Source: Halovivax ruber XH-70
GTDB lineage: Archaea; Halobacteriota; Halobacteria; Halobacteriales; Natrialbaceae
DNA: 64,000 bases
NCBI RefSeq assembly: GCF_000328525.1
Contig: NC_019964.1
Span: forward strand, 310,001 to 374,000
Direction: 5' to 3'
Part shown: positions 26,053-35,400 of the stretch, in pieces
Numbering within the stretch: the stretch's first letter is position 1
Layout of the letters: each line of letters opens with the position of its first letter
Translations under genes and position numbers: made by a program
The notes under the pieces: model-generated
What the model was told of the DNA's origin: nothing
The model's database searches: none
The model's input: only the letters and a program-made list of their open reading frames with translations

Positions 26053-26514
26053 CTATCGAACCCCGACAAGCGCGCCGACTGCGCCGGCCAGGGCCGCGAC
26101 GACGAAGGCGCCGACGGCGGTCTCACCGATCGACACGTCGACGACGGCGCTCGCCAGTGCGACACTCAGCGCGTAGCCGAGAGCAAGGTAGCCGACGCCA
26201 ACGAGCGCGCCTCGCGTCTGGTTCGTGTTCGACCCGAACAGCGACGTGACCGACGCGCGAAGCCGACCGACGACGCCCGTTCCGACTCCGTTGCCGATCC
26301 GGTAGCCGGCCAGCCCCAGGACGACGAGGGGGACACCGACGAGCGTCACGGGAGCGGTTCCGCTCCCGAGGACGATCGTGTGGGCGTCGAGCAAGGCGTG
26401 GGCGGCCCCCGCTGGTGCCTCGACGAGCCCGCCGACGACGAGCGCCAGCGTACACAGGTAGCCGCCGAGCACCGCGAACCCGCCGCGGATCACGCCGCGT
26501 GCAATGTCGAACAT
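26053..26514 (-). CDS. Membrane protein, DUF7978-like
   Basis: 153 residues starting MFDIARGVIRGGFAVLGGYL, with four hydrophobic segments and a loop containing SNTNQTRGALVGVGYL. The opening resembles a haloarchaeal membrane family that I recall as DUF7978; this is a memory-based call. Function is unknown. It lies in line with and 115 bp from the second M32 gene. Confidence 0.65.
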   Translation of the reverse strand: MFDIARGVIRGGFAVLGGYLCTLALVVGGLVEAPAGAAHALLDAHTIVLGSGTAPVTLVGVPLVVLGLAGYRIGNGVGTGVVGRLRASVTSLFGSNTNQTRGALVGVGYLALGYALSVALASAVVDVSIGETAVGAFVVAALAGAVGALVGVR

Positions 26515-26629
26515 ACCCGCTCGTGGCCGTGACAGCCAAAAATAGGTGCCGGTCCCCGGGGAGCCGATCCGACGGCACCCACGATGCGGTCGCGAACTGG
26601 CCGGATCGGTCGGTCTGGCGACAGCCGAG

Positions 26630-28153
26630 TCAGTATTCGTCCAGGTCGTACAGTCGGCCGTACTTCTCGGTCGCGTAGTCGATGAAGTAGTCGGCCGTGT
26701 AGCCCTCGCCGGTGGCTTTCTCGACGAGGTCGGGCGTGGTGTACGTCGCACCGTGGCGGTGGATGTTCTCGCGAAGCCAGCCGTTGAGCTCGTCGAACGC
26801 GCCCTCGCGGACCTGCGCGTCGACGTCGCCGACTTCGTCCTCGGCGGCGGCGTACAGCTGTGCGGCGAGCACGGAGCCAAGCGAGTACGTCGGGAAGTAG
26901 CCGAACGAGCCGTGGCTCCAGTGGATGTCCTGCAGGCAGCCCTCGGCGTCGGTCTCGGGCCGGACGCCCAGGTACTCCTCGTACTTGTCGTTCCAGACCT
27001 CGGGGACGTCTTCGACGTCGAGATCGCCCGAGATGAGGTCGCGCTCGATCTCGAACCGGACGATGATGTGCATGTGGTAGGTCAGCTCGTCCGCCTCGGT
27101 GCGGATGAGGTTGTCGTCGTAGACCTGATTCGCGGCTTCGTAGGCCTCGCGGGCCGAAACGTCGTCGAGGGCGGGGAAGCGCTCGGCGGCCGTCGGGAGG
27201 AAGCACTCCCAGAACGCTTCCGAGCGACCGACGTGATTCTCCCAGAGGCGGGACTGGGATTCGTGGACGGTGAGGTCGCGCGACTCACCCAGCGGCGTGC
27301 CGTAGCCCTCGTCGGGCAGGCCGAGCGTGTAGTTGGCGTGACCGAACTCGTGGACGGTCGAGGTGATCGAGCCCAGCAGATCCTCCTCGTCGAAGCGGGT
27401 GGTGACGCGGGCGTCGAACTGCGTCCCGGTCGAGAACGGGTGCGGTGCGGTGTCGAGGCGGCCCCGATCCCAGTCGTAGCCGACCGTATCGAGGACGTCG
27501 CGCGAGAGTTCCTCCTGCGTCTCGGGATCGAACGTGCCGTCGAACGCGCCACCGAGCTCGACGTCGCTCTCGCCGATCGCCTCGATCAGGGGGACGAGTT
27601 CGTCGCGCAGCCGTTCGAGGACGCGCTCGGCCGTCTCCAGGTCGAGGTACGGTTCGTACTCGGCGAACAACACCGCGTATGGGTCGGCGTCGGGGTCGAT
27701 GTGTTCGGCGTACTCGCGCTTTTGTTCGATCAGTGTCTCGAGCGTCGGGGCGAACGTCTCGAAGTCGTCTTCTTCCTTCGCCTCCGTCCAGACGGGATGC
27801 GCGTTCGCGGTCGTCTCGGAGATCTCCTCGACGAGCTCGGTGGGAACGCTCGTCGCACGGTCGTACTTTCGGCGGATCTCGCGGACGACCGCCGATTGTG
27901 CCTCGTCGAGGTCGGCCGCCTCGAGTTCGTCGAGGAGGTTGCCCATCTCCGGATCGGTCAGCTCCTCGTGGGAGATCGACGAGAGCGTCGAGAGCTGTTT
28001 CGCCCGGGCGGGTGTCCCGCCTTCGGGCATCATGACCTCCTGGTCCCACCGAAGCACGCCCGCTCCGGCGGTGATGTTCGTGAGCCGTTCGACGCGCGAT
28101 TCGAGCTCCTCGTAGGCGTCCGTGACGGACGTCGCCTCCTGTTCCGGTGCCAT
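26630..28153 (-). CDS. M32 family metallocarboxypeptidase, paralogue 2
   Basis: 507 residues. HEFGH at 268-272 with the following VHESQSRLWENHVGR as third-ligand motif, plus DTAPHPFSTGTQFDARVTTR and LTYHMHIIVRFEIE. It is clearly homologous along its whole length to 22984-24528, but the two differ in the zinc motif (HEFGH versus HEYGH), the substrate-side loops and the C-terminus, so they diverged long ago. An upstream in-frame ATG at 28180 is possible; 28153 gives the same N-terminal length as paralogue 1. Confidence 0.95.
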   Translation of the reverse strand: MAPEQEATSVTDAYEELESRVERLTNITAGAGVLRWDQEVMMPEGGTPARAKQLSTLSSISHEELTDPEMGNLLDELEAADLDEAQSAVVREIRRKYDRATSVPTELVEEISETTANAHPVWTEAKEEDDFETFAPTLETLIEQKREYAEHIDPDADPYAVLFAEYEPYLDLETAERVLERLRDELVPLIEAIGESDVELGGAFDGTFDPETQEELSRDVLDTVGYDWDRGRLDTAPHPFSTGTQFDARVTTRFDEEDLLGSITSTVHEFGHANYTLGLPDEGYGTPLGESRDLTVHESQSRLWENHVGRSEAFWECFLPTAAERFPALDDVSAREAYEAANQVYDDNLIRTEADELTYHMHIIVRFEIERDLISGDLDVEDVPEVWNDKYEEYLGVRPETDAEGCLQDIHWSHGSFGYFPTYSLGSVLAAQLYAAAEDEVGDVDAQVREGAFDELNGWLRENIHRHGATYTTPDLVEKATGEGYTADYFIDYATEKYGRLYDLDEY

Positions 28154-28288
28154 TGGTTGCACTTCTGTGCCGACCGACATGAACGTCGTGGTATCGGCCG
28201 GTGGGGCCGCTAGATTCACGCTGTGGCTGGCCCCTTCGTGCGGTCGAGGACGAGCGTCCCGACGATGGGTGCGGTTGAACCCTCGCTC

Positions 28289-28723
28289 TCACACGTTCCA
28301 GAGCTCGGTGAGACGGGTCTCGATGTCTCCGAGGACGAGGCGCAGGACGTCGCGGTAATCGGTCGGCCACGAGGCATCGTCACCGGGGGTGCTCGCTCTC
28401 GGTGGCGGATGGAAGTGATCCCGGGAATTGTGGGAATTCGGATGGCGATCCCACCGGCAGTCCCAGGTGTGATCCTCGTGGGACTCTCGATAGTGCACGG
28501 AGAAGTCGTCGTTCGTGTACCACCGAACGGACAGGGTCGCCTCAGTGACGGATTCGGGATAGAATGACGCCGAAAGCGTCACGTGTAGTTCGAGGTGTCC
28601 GCTTGAATCCGTGACGACCGCTTCAGCGACCTGCTTCGTCGCTTGCAGGTGCGTCTGGAGGAATTCGAGAATCGGACGATCGATGGGTGCGGGGCTTCCC
28701 CCGTCTCCTGCGGGCGGTGCCAT
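28289..28723 (-). CDS. DUF6516-like protein, partner of the wHTH gene
   Basis: 144 residues: TKQVAEAVVTDSSGHLELHV, then SVRWYTNDDFSVHYRES, then WDCRWDRHPNSHNSRDHFHP. The W-D-x2-P-H-x-H-x-H cluster after a short beta-rich region is what I associate with DUF6516, a family encoded beside small HTH proteins and proposed to be toxin-like. It starts 8 bp after the stop of 28732-29265, so they form one transcript. No nuclease residues are proven. The wHTH partner would be the antitoxin or regulator. Confidence 0.65.
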   Translation of the reverse strand: MAPPAGDGGSPAPIDRPILEFLQTHLQATKQVAEAVVTDSSGHLELHVTLSASFYPESVTEATLSVRWYTNDDFSVHYRESHEDHTWDCRWDRHPNSHNSRDHFHPPPRASTPGDDASWPTDYRDVLRLVLGDIETRLTELWNV

Positions 28724-28731
28724 CGATGTGG

Positions 28732-29265
28732 CTAGCCGGATACCCGTCCGGTCCCGGCACCGCTTCGTTGCTGGCGAGCGCGTTCGTGGCGCCGTCGCTC
28801 CTCGCGTGCGGTCTTCCAGTCGCCCAGATCGCTGTACACGTCGTCGATCGTCCGGTCATCGCTCGCCTCCGCAGCCGCGACAGCGTCGACGGCGGCCGGG
28901 GTCGACGCGTCGTAGACGTCCTCGTACGCGTCGATTCGCGCCGTCAATTCCCGGACGCGTTGCTGCAGGGCGTCGACGGAGTGATCGGTTGCGAGCCGAT
29001 CGATTCGTCGCCACTCGAAGTAGGTGTCGTTGCGCTCGTATGTGACCGGCCGTCCATCGTGTCGAGTGACGATTCCGAGCTCGGTGAACCAGCGCAGGTA
29101 CTTCCGAGCAGTTTTCGGATCGCAGTCGGCCCCTTCGGCGATTTCGTTCGCTGCCGTCGGATTGCGGGTCTGGAGGATTGTCCCGTACACGCGCTGTTCG
29201 ACGTCGTCGCCGCCGAACGCGTCCTCGAAGGCGGGTGGACCACCCGATGTGTCGCCGTCGGCCAT
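28732..29265 (-). CDS. Winged-helix protein (DUF7342-like), first gene of a two-gene module
   Basis: 177 residues. VEQRVYGTILQTRNPTAANE and IAEGADCDPKTARKYLRWFT form a clear winged helix (about 24-75). A coiled-coil-like stretch follows (VDALQQRVRELTARIDAYED), then a basic Arg-rich end. The helix-turn-helix plus coiled coil suits a DNA-binding dimer that may repress its own operon. Partner gene 28289-28723 starts 8 bp downstream. A TATA element at 29285-29292 gives a leaderless start at ATG 29265. Confidence 0.75.
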   Translation of the reverse strand: MADGDTSGGPPAFEDAFGGDDVEQRVYGTILQTRNPTAANEIAEGADCDPKTARKYLRWFTELGIVTRHDGRPVTYERNDTYFEWRRIDRLATDHSVDALQQRVRELTARIDAYEDVYDASTPAAVDAVAAAEASDDRTIDDVYSDLGDWKTAREERRRHERARQQRSGAGTGRVSG

Positions 29266-29284
29266 AGCAGTTCTTGCACGGCTG

Positions 29285-29292
29285 CGGATATA
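29285..29292 (-). promoter_or_regulatory. TATA element of the wHTH/DUF6516-like module
   Basis: CTATATCC on the minus strand, about 20-27 bp before ATG 29265. Confidence 0.5.
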
Positions 29293-29359
29293 GTTCTTTC
29301 TTCGAGGAATAATTTCCTGTAGGCGGGGTGGGGATCGTGTCAGCGATACGATCTGGCCG

Positions 29360-30553
29360 CTACGCGACCCACGCCTCCACCGTCGCCCGGTACACCGCCC
29401 GACACCGTTCCAGGACGTCGATCGAGACGCTCTCGTCTGCGGTGTGGGCCTCTCCGGGTTCGGCCGGACCGACGATCACGCACTCGGTTCCGGCGCGGTC
29501 GGCGAGCCAGCCCGCGTCGGTCGCGTGGGGTTTCGTGACGTGGGTCGGTTCCGACTCACCACGCTGCTCGTGGACCTGGCGGGCGGCGTCGAGTACGGTG
29601 TCGGCGAACGCGTCGTCCTCGCAAGCCATCGGCGGCAGGTCCTGGTCGACGGCCCACTCGACGCCCTCGATCGCCTCGACGCGGTCGAGCGGCGCCCGTT
29701 CGCCGGGCACGGTGCGCTCGTCGACGGTGATCGTACACCGGTCCGGCACGATGTTCCAGGCCGACCCGCCGTCGATCTCCGTGACGACGACGCTGCCCGA
29801 CAGCGACTCACCCGCAATCGTCACCTCGGGGGCCGACAGCTCACGGACGACGTCGACCGCCTCGCTCGCCCGGTAGATCGCGTTCGTCCCCGCCTCCGGT
29901 TCGCTCGCGTGGGCCGCCTCGCCGTGGGCGGTAATCGTGCTCGCCCGGCGGCCCTTGTGTGCAACGGCGACGTCCGTCACGCCCGATCGCGAGTAGTTCG
30001 TCGATCCCTCGCCGACGACGGCGACGTCCGGGGCGAACCCCTCGTCGATGGCGTGGCGGACGCCCTCGCCGCCGATCTCTTCGCCGACGAAACTCGCGAA
30101 GACGAGTTCGCCGCGGCCGTTCGCTCGGTCCTCCTCCGCCGCCACGTCTGCGTCCCGAAACGCCAGTGCCATTGCGGCGACGGCACCCTTCATGTCCGCC
30201 GTCCCGCGGCCGTAGAGCCGGCCGTCGCGTTCCGTGACGACGTACTCGTCTGCGCCGCGGCCGTTCGCGCCCCCACCGTCCTCGCTGGCGTCTCGATCGA
30301 CCGTTTCGCGATCGTCAGCCCCGCTCTCCGCGACCTGTGACGCGTCCGGCGGGACGACGTCGTGGTGGCCGACGAGGGCGAGCGCCCTCCCGTCGGGATC
30401 GCCGCGACGGGCGAGGACGTTGCCAGCGGCGTCGCGCGTCACCGACGCATCGGTTTCCGTTCGGAGCCAGTCTTCGAGGAAGTCACCGGCGGCGGTCGCG
30501 TCCTCGTGGCTCGGGATCGCGGTGAGTTCACGGGTCAATTCGACGAGGGTCAT
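29360..30553 (-). CDS. M20 family metallopeptidase/deacylase (ArgE/DapE-like)
   Basis: 397 residues. The metal ligands of the M20 family appear in order: VGHHDVVPP (about 62-69), GRGTADMKGAVAAM with D120, GEEIGG, GEAAHASEPEAG in the lid domain, and the final H in PGEAHTADESV. A non-conserved acidic insert (about 71-107) separates the first two. ArgE/DapE/CPG2-type enzymes hydrolyse N-acyl amino acids; which of these is not decided here and no arginine or lysine genes are nearby. The upstream open frame is the antisense of HemAT; ATG 30553 is the start. Confidence 0.92.
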   Translation of the reverse strand: MTLVELTRELTAIPSHEDATAAGDFLEDWLRTETDASVTRDAAGNVLARRGDPDGRALALVGHHDVVPPDASQVAESGADDRETVDRDASEDGGGANGRGADEYVVTERDGRLYGRGTADMKGAVAAMALAFRDADVAAEEDRANGRGELVFASFVGEEIGGEGVRHAIDEGFAPDVAVVGEGSTNYSRSGVTDVAVAHKGRRASTITAHGEAAHASEPEAGTNAIYRASEAVDVVRELSAPEVTIAGESLSGSVVVTEIDGGSAWNIVPDRCTITVDERTVPGERAPLDRVEAIEGVEWAVDQDLPPMACEDDAFADTVLDAARQVHEQRGESEPTHVTKPHATDAGWLADRAGTECVIVGPAEPGEAHTADESVSIDVLERCRAVYRATVEAWVA

Positions 30554-30615
30554 GGCCGACCCATCGACGGCGTCGCTGTTCAGTCCACCGGAACCGGCGG
30601 GGGTATCCCGGCGAG

Positions 30616-32262
30616 TCAGTCCACCCGCTCGTAGACCGGCGGCGCTGTCTCTGGTGGCTCGTCGGTGAGCCGGGCGACCGACGTCCGCATCTCGCGCAGG
30701 CTGGCGGTCTGTTGCTGACTGGCCGCCGCGACCGATTCCGCGGCGCTCGCGACCTCGTCGGCCGACCCCGAGAGCTCGGCGAGTGTCTCTGCCGCCCGCT
30801 CGACCCCGCGGGCCTGCTGGTCGGCCGCGCTGGCGACGTCTTCCATGCCCGCGGCCGTCGATTCGGCCGCCTCGTGGATCTTCTCGAGCGAGTCGACCGT
30901 CTCTCGGACGCGATCGGTGCCGGTGTCGACGCGAGCGACGGTTTCTTCGGTCGTCGCGATCGTCGCCGACGCCTCCTCGCGAACCGCTTCGACGGCGTCT
31001 TCGATCGCTCCCAGATCGGCTTTCGTCTGCTCGGCGAACGACCGCACTTCCGACGCGATGATGTCCATGGTCTCGTTCGTCTGATCGCCCGACCGGGAGG
31101 ACTCGATCTTGGCGTTCGCCGCCAGCACCGTCGTGCGATTGGCGAGGTCGTCGAGCCGATCGACGATTTCGTCGATTTCGTCGGTCCGGGCCGCGAGCCC
31201 CTCGACCGCCTCGGCGACGCGGTCGGTCGCGTCCTCGATGGCCGCGAGTTCGGCCACCGCGTCGTCGGCCGCCTCGACGCCGTCGGCCGCGAGGCGCTCG
31301 GTTCGGTCGCTCTCCGTACCGACCTCGTCCGCGACGCCAGCAACCTCCTCGACGGCGGCGCTGACCTCGTCGAGTTCGCGTGCGGCCTGTCCGATTGCCG
31401 CAGCCTGGGATTCTGTGTGGTCGCTGATCGTTTCGGCGCGTTCCGCGACGTCTTCGCTGGCGTCGGACAGCTCCCCGAGCGGCGTCTGGACGTCCGTTTC
31501 GACCTCGGCGGCGAGTCGCTCGCGCCGCTCGATCGACTCCTCGAGCCGCTGTGCGTAGGAGTCGACGTACGTGTCGGTCGCGATCTGCATATCGAGGTTG
31601 ATGATCCGCAACAGCGAGAGGACGTCCATCATGCCGTCGTCGATGGCGTCCCTGACGGCCCGCTCGAACGACTCCTCGAGGCCGTCGTCGCCGTCCGCGT
31701 CCTCGCCGCCGAGCCCCAGCGCGCCGACGAACCGGCCGAGGCCGCCCACGTCCTGTTCGGCCTCGCGCTCGGCGGCCCACGCCTCGATGGCATCGACGAC
31801 TTGCGCCTGGACGCGCTCGTTCATCCGCGACAGGATGAGATCGTAGTAGACGCCGTACTGCCCCACGTAGTGTTTCAGGGGCATATCGAGTAGTTCGTGC
31901 AGTTTGCCGATCCGGGTCCGGTTCTCGAAGTACGACCGGTCGTAGTCGCCGGTCGCGAGCGAGACGAGGTAGGCCTGCTGGGTCCGTTTGAGCGCCTCGA
32001 CTCCTTTTGGCGAGCGGTCGACGATCGCCCGGGTCTCCTCGTACTCGAGGACGTTCTCGTAGAAGTCGTCGGCGATGACCGCCGCATTGGCCCGCAAGAG
32101 CGGTTCGAGGTCGGCCAGTCGGCGCTCGTCGGCCTCGTCGAACCCGATGAACTCCTTGCGCCACGCGATCTCCTCGTAGTCGAGCCCGATCCGGCAGACG
32201 AGTTCGTCGACATCGAGAGCGTCGTTTAGTCCACCGTGCCCGAACATCTGCTGCGGTTGCAT
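30616..32262 (-). CDS. hemAT: HemAT globin-coupled aerotaxis transducer
   Basis: 548 residues, no membrane segment. Residues about 20-180 form a sensor globin: H122 in RIGKLHELLDMPLKHYVGQY is the proximal heme ligand. The rest is a methyl-accepting chemotaxis signalling domain with long heptads (about 250-520). Its hairpin tip region reads LDDLANRTTVLAANAKIESS followed by SRSGDQTNETMDIIASEVRS. It signals oxygen to CheA. No other che genes are in the window. Start at ATG 32262, 24-30 bp after a CTTACCG TATA-like element (32286-32292). Divergent from the STAND ATPase. Confidence 0.92.
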   Translation of the reverse strand: MQPQQMFGHGGLNDALDVDELVCRIGLDYEEIAWRKEFIGFDEADERRLADLEPLLRANAAVIADDFYENVLEYEETRAIVDRSPKGVEALKRTQQAYLVSLATGDYDRSYFENRTRIGKLHELLDMPLKHYVGQYGVYYDLILSRMNERVQAQVVDAIEAWAAEREAEQDVGGLGRFVGALGLGGEDADGDDGLEESFERAVRDAIDDGMMDVLSLLRIINLDMQIATDTYVDSYAQRLEESIERRERLAAEVETDVQTPLGELSDASEDVAERAETISDHTESQAAAIGQAARELDEVSAAVEEVAGVADEVGTESDRTERLAADGVEAADDAVAELAAIEDATDRVAEAVEGLAARTDEIDEIVDRLDDLANRTTVLAANAKIESSRSGDQTNETMDIIASEVRSFAEQTKADLGAIEDAVEAVREEASATIATTEETVARVDTGTDRVRETVDSLEKIHEAAESTAAGMEDVASAADQQARGVERAAETLAELSGSADEVASAAESVAAASQQQTASLREMRTSVARLTDEPPETAPPVYERVD

Positions 32263-32285
32263 GATGGGAACGTGTTCGGGTGTTT

Positions 32286-32292
32286 CGGTAAG
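32286..32292 (-). promoter_or_regulatory. TATA-like element of hemAT
   Basis: CTTACCG on the minus strand, 24-30 bp before ATG 32262. Confidence 0.4.
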
Positions 32293-32457
32293 TGTCCGAG
32301 AGCGTTCCCGGCCGCTGAGAATCCGATCAGCCTCCCGTCGTCCGATCGTTCCTTGCTGGCTCCACCCGGTGGGGCGTTTCGACGTGCTGCCGGCAATCAC
32401 CGTGTCGATCGCCGGGCACGGTGCTCGTGGGCGTGGCGCGTTGTATGGGCCTGAACG

Positions 32458-32465
32458 GTTTTACC
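32458..32465 (+). promoter_or_regulatory. TATA element of the STAND ATPase gene
   Basis: GTTTTACC, 23-30 bp before ATG 32488; it supports ATG over the GTG at 32485. Confidence 0.5.
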
Positions 32466-32487
32466 GGTCGCCGTTCAATTCAGGGTG

Positions 32488-35400
32488 ATGACTGCGTACG
32501 GCGTCGCGGACCTTGTCGTCCTCGCGCTCGATTCGACCGGTGCCGTCGACGAGCGGGCGGACGGGAGCGCGACGACGGTCGAACTGAGCGAGACGATCGC
32601 GTTCGGCGAGTCGCTGGCTGACCGCGTCCAGCTCCTCGCCGCGCTCTCCTCGCTGACCCGGTCGGGCCTCGTCGAGGAGTCGGTCGACGACGCCGACCGG
32701 ACACGATATCGGCTGACGGACGCGGGGCACGACCGCGTCGCGGAGCTGCGAACGGAACTGGCCGACGAACGGGTCACCGTTTTCGACGGCACCGACACGA
32801 TCGAGTGCGACCTGTGCGACGTTCCCGAGACCGTCGATATCTCGGTCGCGGAAGCCCTCGTCCGCCGCTCGCCGTCGGGCGAACTCCTCCTCGAAGCGGC
32901 GTTCGACGATGTGGTCGACCGTGTGGAGACGTTCGACCGACTGACGGCGGCGTTCGAGTCGCTCACAACGACGAACCCGGCGGACTCTATCGAGACCGAC
33001 GCCGGCCAGCCTCCCTCCAACACAACCCAGACGGTCGTCGTCACCGGTGACGCGGGCGTCGGCAAGACGACGGTCGTCGAGGCGTTCGTCGAGCGCGTCC
33101 GGGAGCGGTGTGCGGACGTCTTCGTCGGCCGCAGTCGGCCCGGCGGCGATGCGCCGTTCGAACCGATCGAAGCCGCACTCGACGCGGGCGACGCGACCAC
33201 GCCCGCCTTCGACGTCGACACCGTGCTCGAGACACCCGATGCCGAAACCTACCGGGCCCACCGGACGCGTCTGTACGCCGACGTCGCAACGTGGCTCGAA
33301 ACGCGCGCGGCCGACGGCCCGGTCGTGCTGGTCGTCGAGGACCTGCAGTGGGCCGATAGCGCGACGCTCGACCTGCTCGCGCACCTCCACTCGTTGCTCG
33401 CATCTGCCCCCGTCTTGCTCCTGTGTACGTACCGTGGCGACGGTGTGGACGACGTGGACCCGCTCGGCGAGCGGGTGGGGGCGGACGCCGATGGACCGAC
33501 CGTCCTCCCGCTCTCGCCGTTCGACCGGGAGACGACGGCGACGCTGGTCGAACACGAACTCGGTCAGCGCGGCGTCCCCGCGGCCTTCACCGACGCCGTC
33601 TACACGGTGACGGGTGGGAACCCCCTGTTCGTCGTCGAGACGGTCGCCGCGGCGCTCGAGGACGGCTCGCTCGATCCGCGGGTCGACCGATACCCGACGG
33701 ATACCGACACCCTCTCCGCGCCGGATGTCGTCGAGACGACGATCCGCCGCCGGTTCGACCGCCTCGACGACGAGACGCGCGAACTGGTCGACGTCGGCGC
33801 ACTCGTCGACGAACCGATCACCGTCGAGACCCTCGGCGCGCTCTGTGCGCTCTCGCCGACGCGACTGCGAGACCGGGTCGACCTGCTCGTCGACGCCGGC
33901 ATCTGGCGTGAGACGGACGGCGGGTATCGATTCCGCAGCGACGTCCTCCGGAGCGGCGCCAGATCGGCACTCGACGCGGACCGTCGTCGGGACCGCCACC
34001 GGGAGATCGCCACCCTGCTGGCAGCCGACGATGACCCGAACCACGCCCGGATCGCGACGCATTTCGATCGGGCGGATGAGGCGGCGGCTGCCCTCGAACA
34101 GTACCAACTCGCAGCCGCGGACGCGGAAGCCACGTACGCTCACGACGTAGCGGCCGCACACTACGAACGCGCCCTGTCGATCGCACGCGACCTCGACCGT
34201 GACGACGACGCGCTGGCCCTGCTCGAATCGCTCGGCGACAGTTACTACACCCGCGGCGAGTTCGACGCGGCAGACCGGTACTTCCGGTACGTCCGTGAGG
34301 CCACCGACGAGCCGGACCGGATCCGGCGCAGTTACTACTACCAGGCCCGGATGCACTTCGAGCAGAGCGAGTACGAGCAGACGAAGACGTTCGCCCGGCG
34401 CGGCCTCGACGTCGGCGGTGACGAGGTCACCGAGGCAGTCTGCTGGCTCGTCGATTACCTCGGCAGCGCGCACATGAAGTGCGGCGAGCACGAGGCGGCG
34501 GTCGAGCAGTTCGAGCGCCAGCGGACGCTCGCCGAGTCGATCGACTTCGCGCTCTCGCTTGGTCGATCCCACCAGAATCTCGCCAACGTCTCTCGCCGCA
34601 CCGGGGCGATCGAGGAGGCCGTCGAGTACGGCGAACGAGCCGTCTCGTTGCTCGAAACGGCGTCGGCCGACCGCGAACTCGCCCGCTGTCTCAACGACGT
34701 CGCGCTCGTCTACCGGAGCGCGGGGCGGACCGACGCGTACGTCGAGACGCTCGAACGCTGTCACGACGTCGCCGAGGAGACGGGAAACGTTCGGGCGCGC
34801 ATCCTCGCCAAGCACAACCTCGGCGTCGCCGCTCAGAGCCGGGGCGACTGGGAAGACGCACGGTCGTACTACGAGGACGTCATCGACCTTGGTGAGCGTG
34901 CCGGCGACGCAGACACGGTCGCGACCGCGCTGTGGAACCTGGGCGCCATGGACCTGTCCGTCGGCGACGCCCCAGGGGCGATCGACGGGTTCGAACGGGC
35001 ACTCTCGCTCGTCGACGAATCGGAAGCGGTCGAACAGCGGACCCACTTTCACACCCACCTGAGTCGGGCCTACCAGCTTGCCGACGACGTCGATGCCGCG
35101 CGCTGGCACGTCGCGATGGGACTCAGACTGGCCGCCGAACACGACCTCTCTCACCTGCGGGGGGCCAGCGCGATCAACGCCGCGGCGCTCGAACGGGCGC
35201 AGGGGGCCGTCGACCCGGCGCTCGAACACCTGCAGTCGGCCACCTCGATTCTCGGCTCTATCGAGGACGTTCGCACCGAAACCTCCCTGCTCGACCAGTT
35301 CGCTCGGACACACCTGGCGGCCGACGAGCCCGGCACTGCGATCGAATATGCCCGCCGTGCGCACGATGTCGCGCCCGAGGGCAACCGACAGGAGACGATA

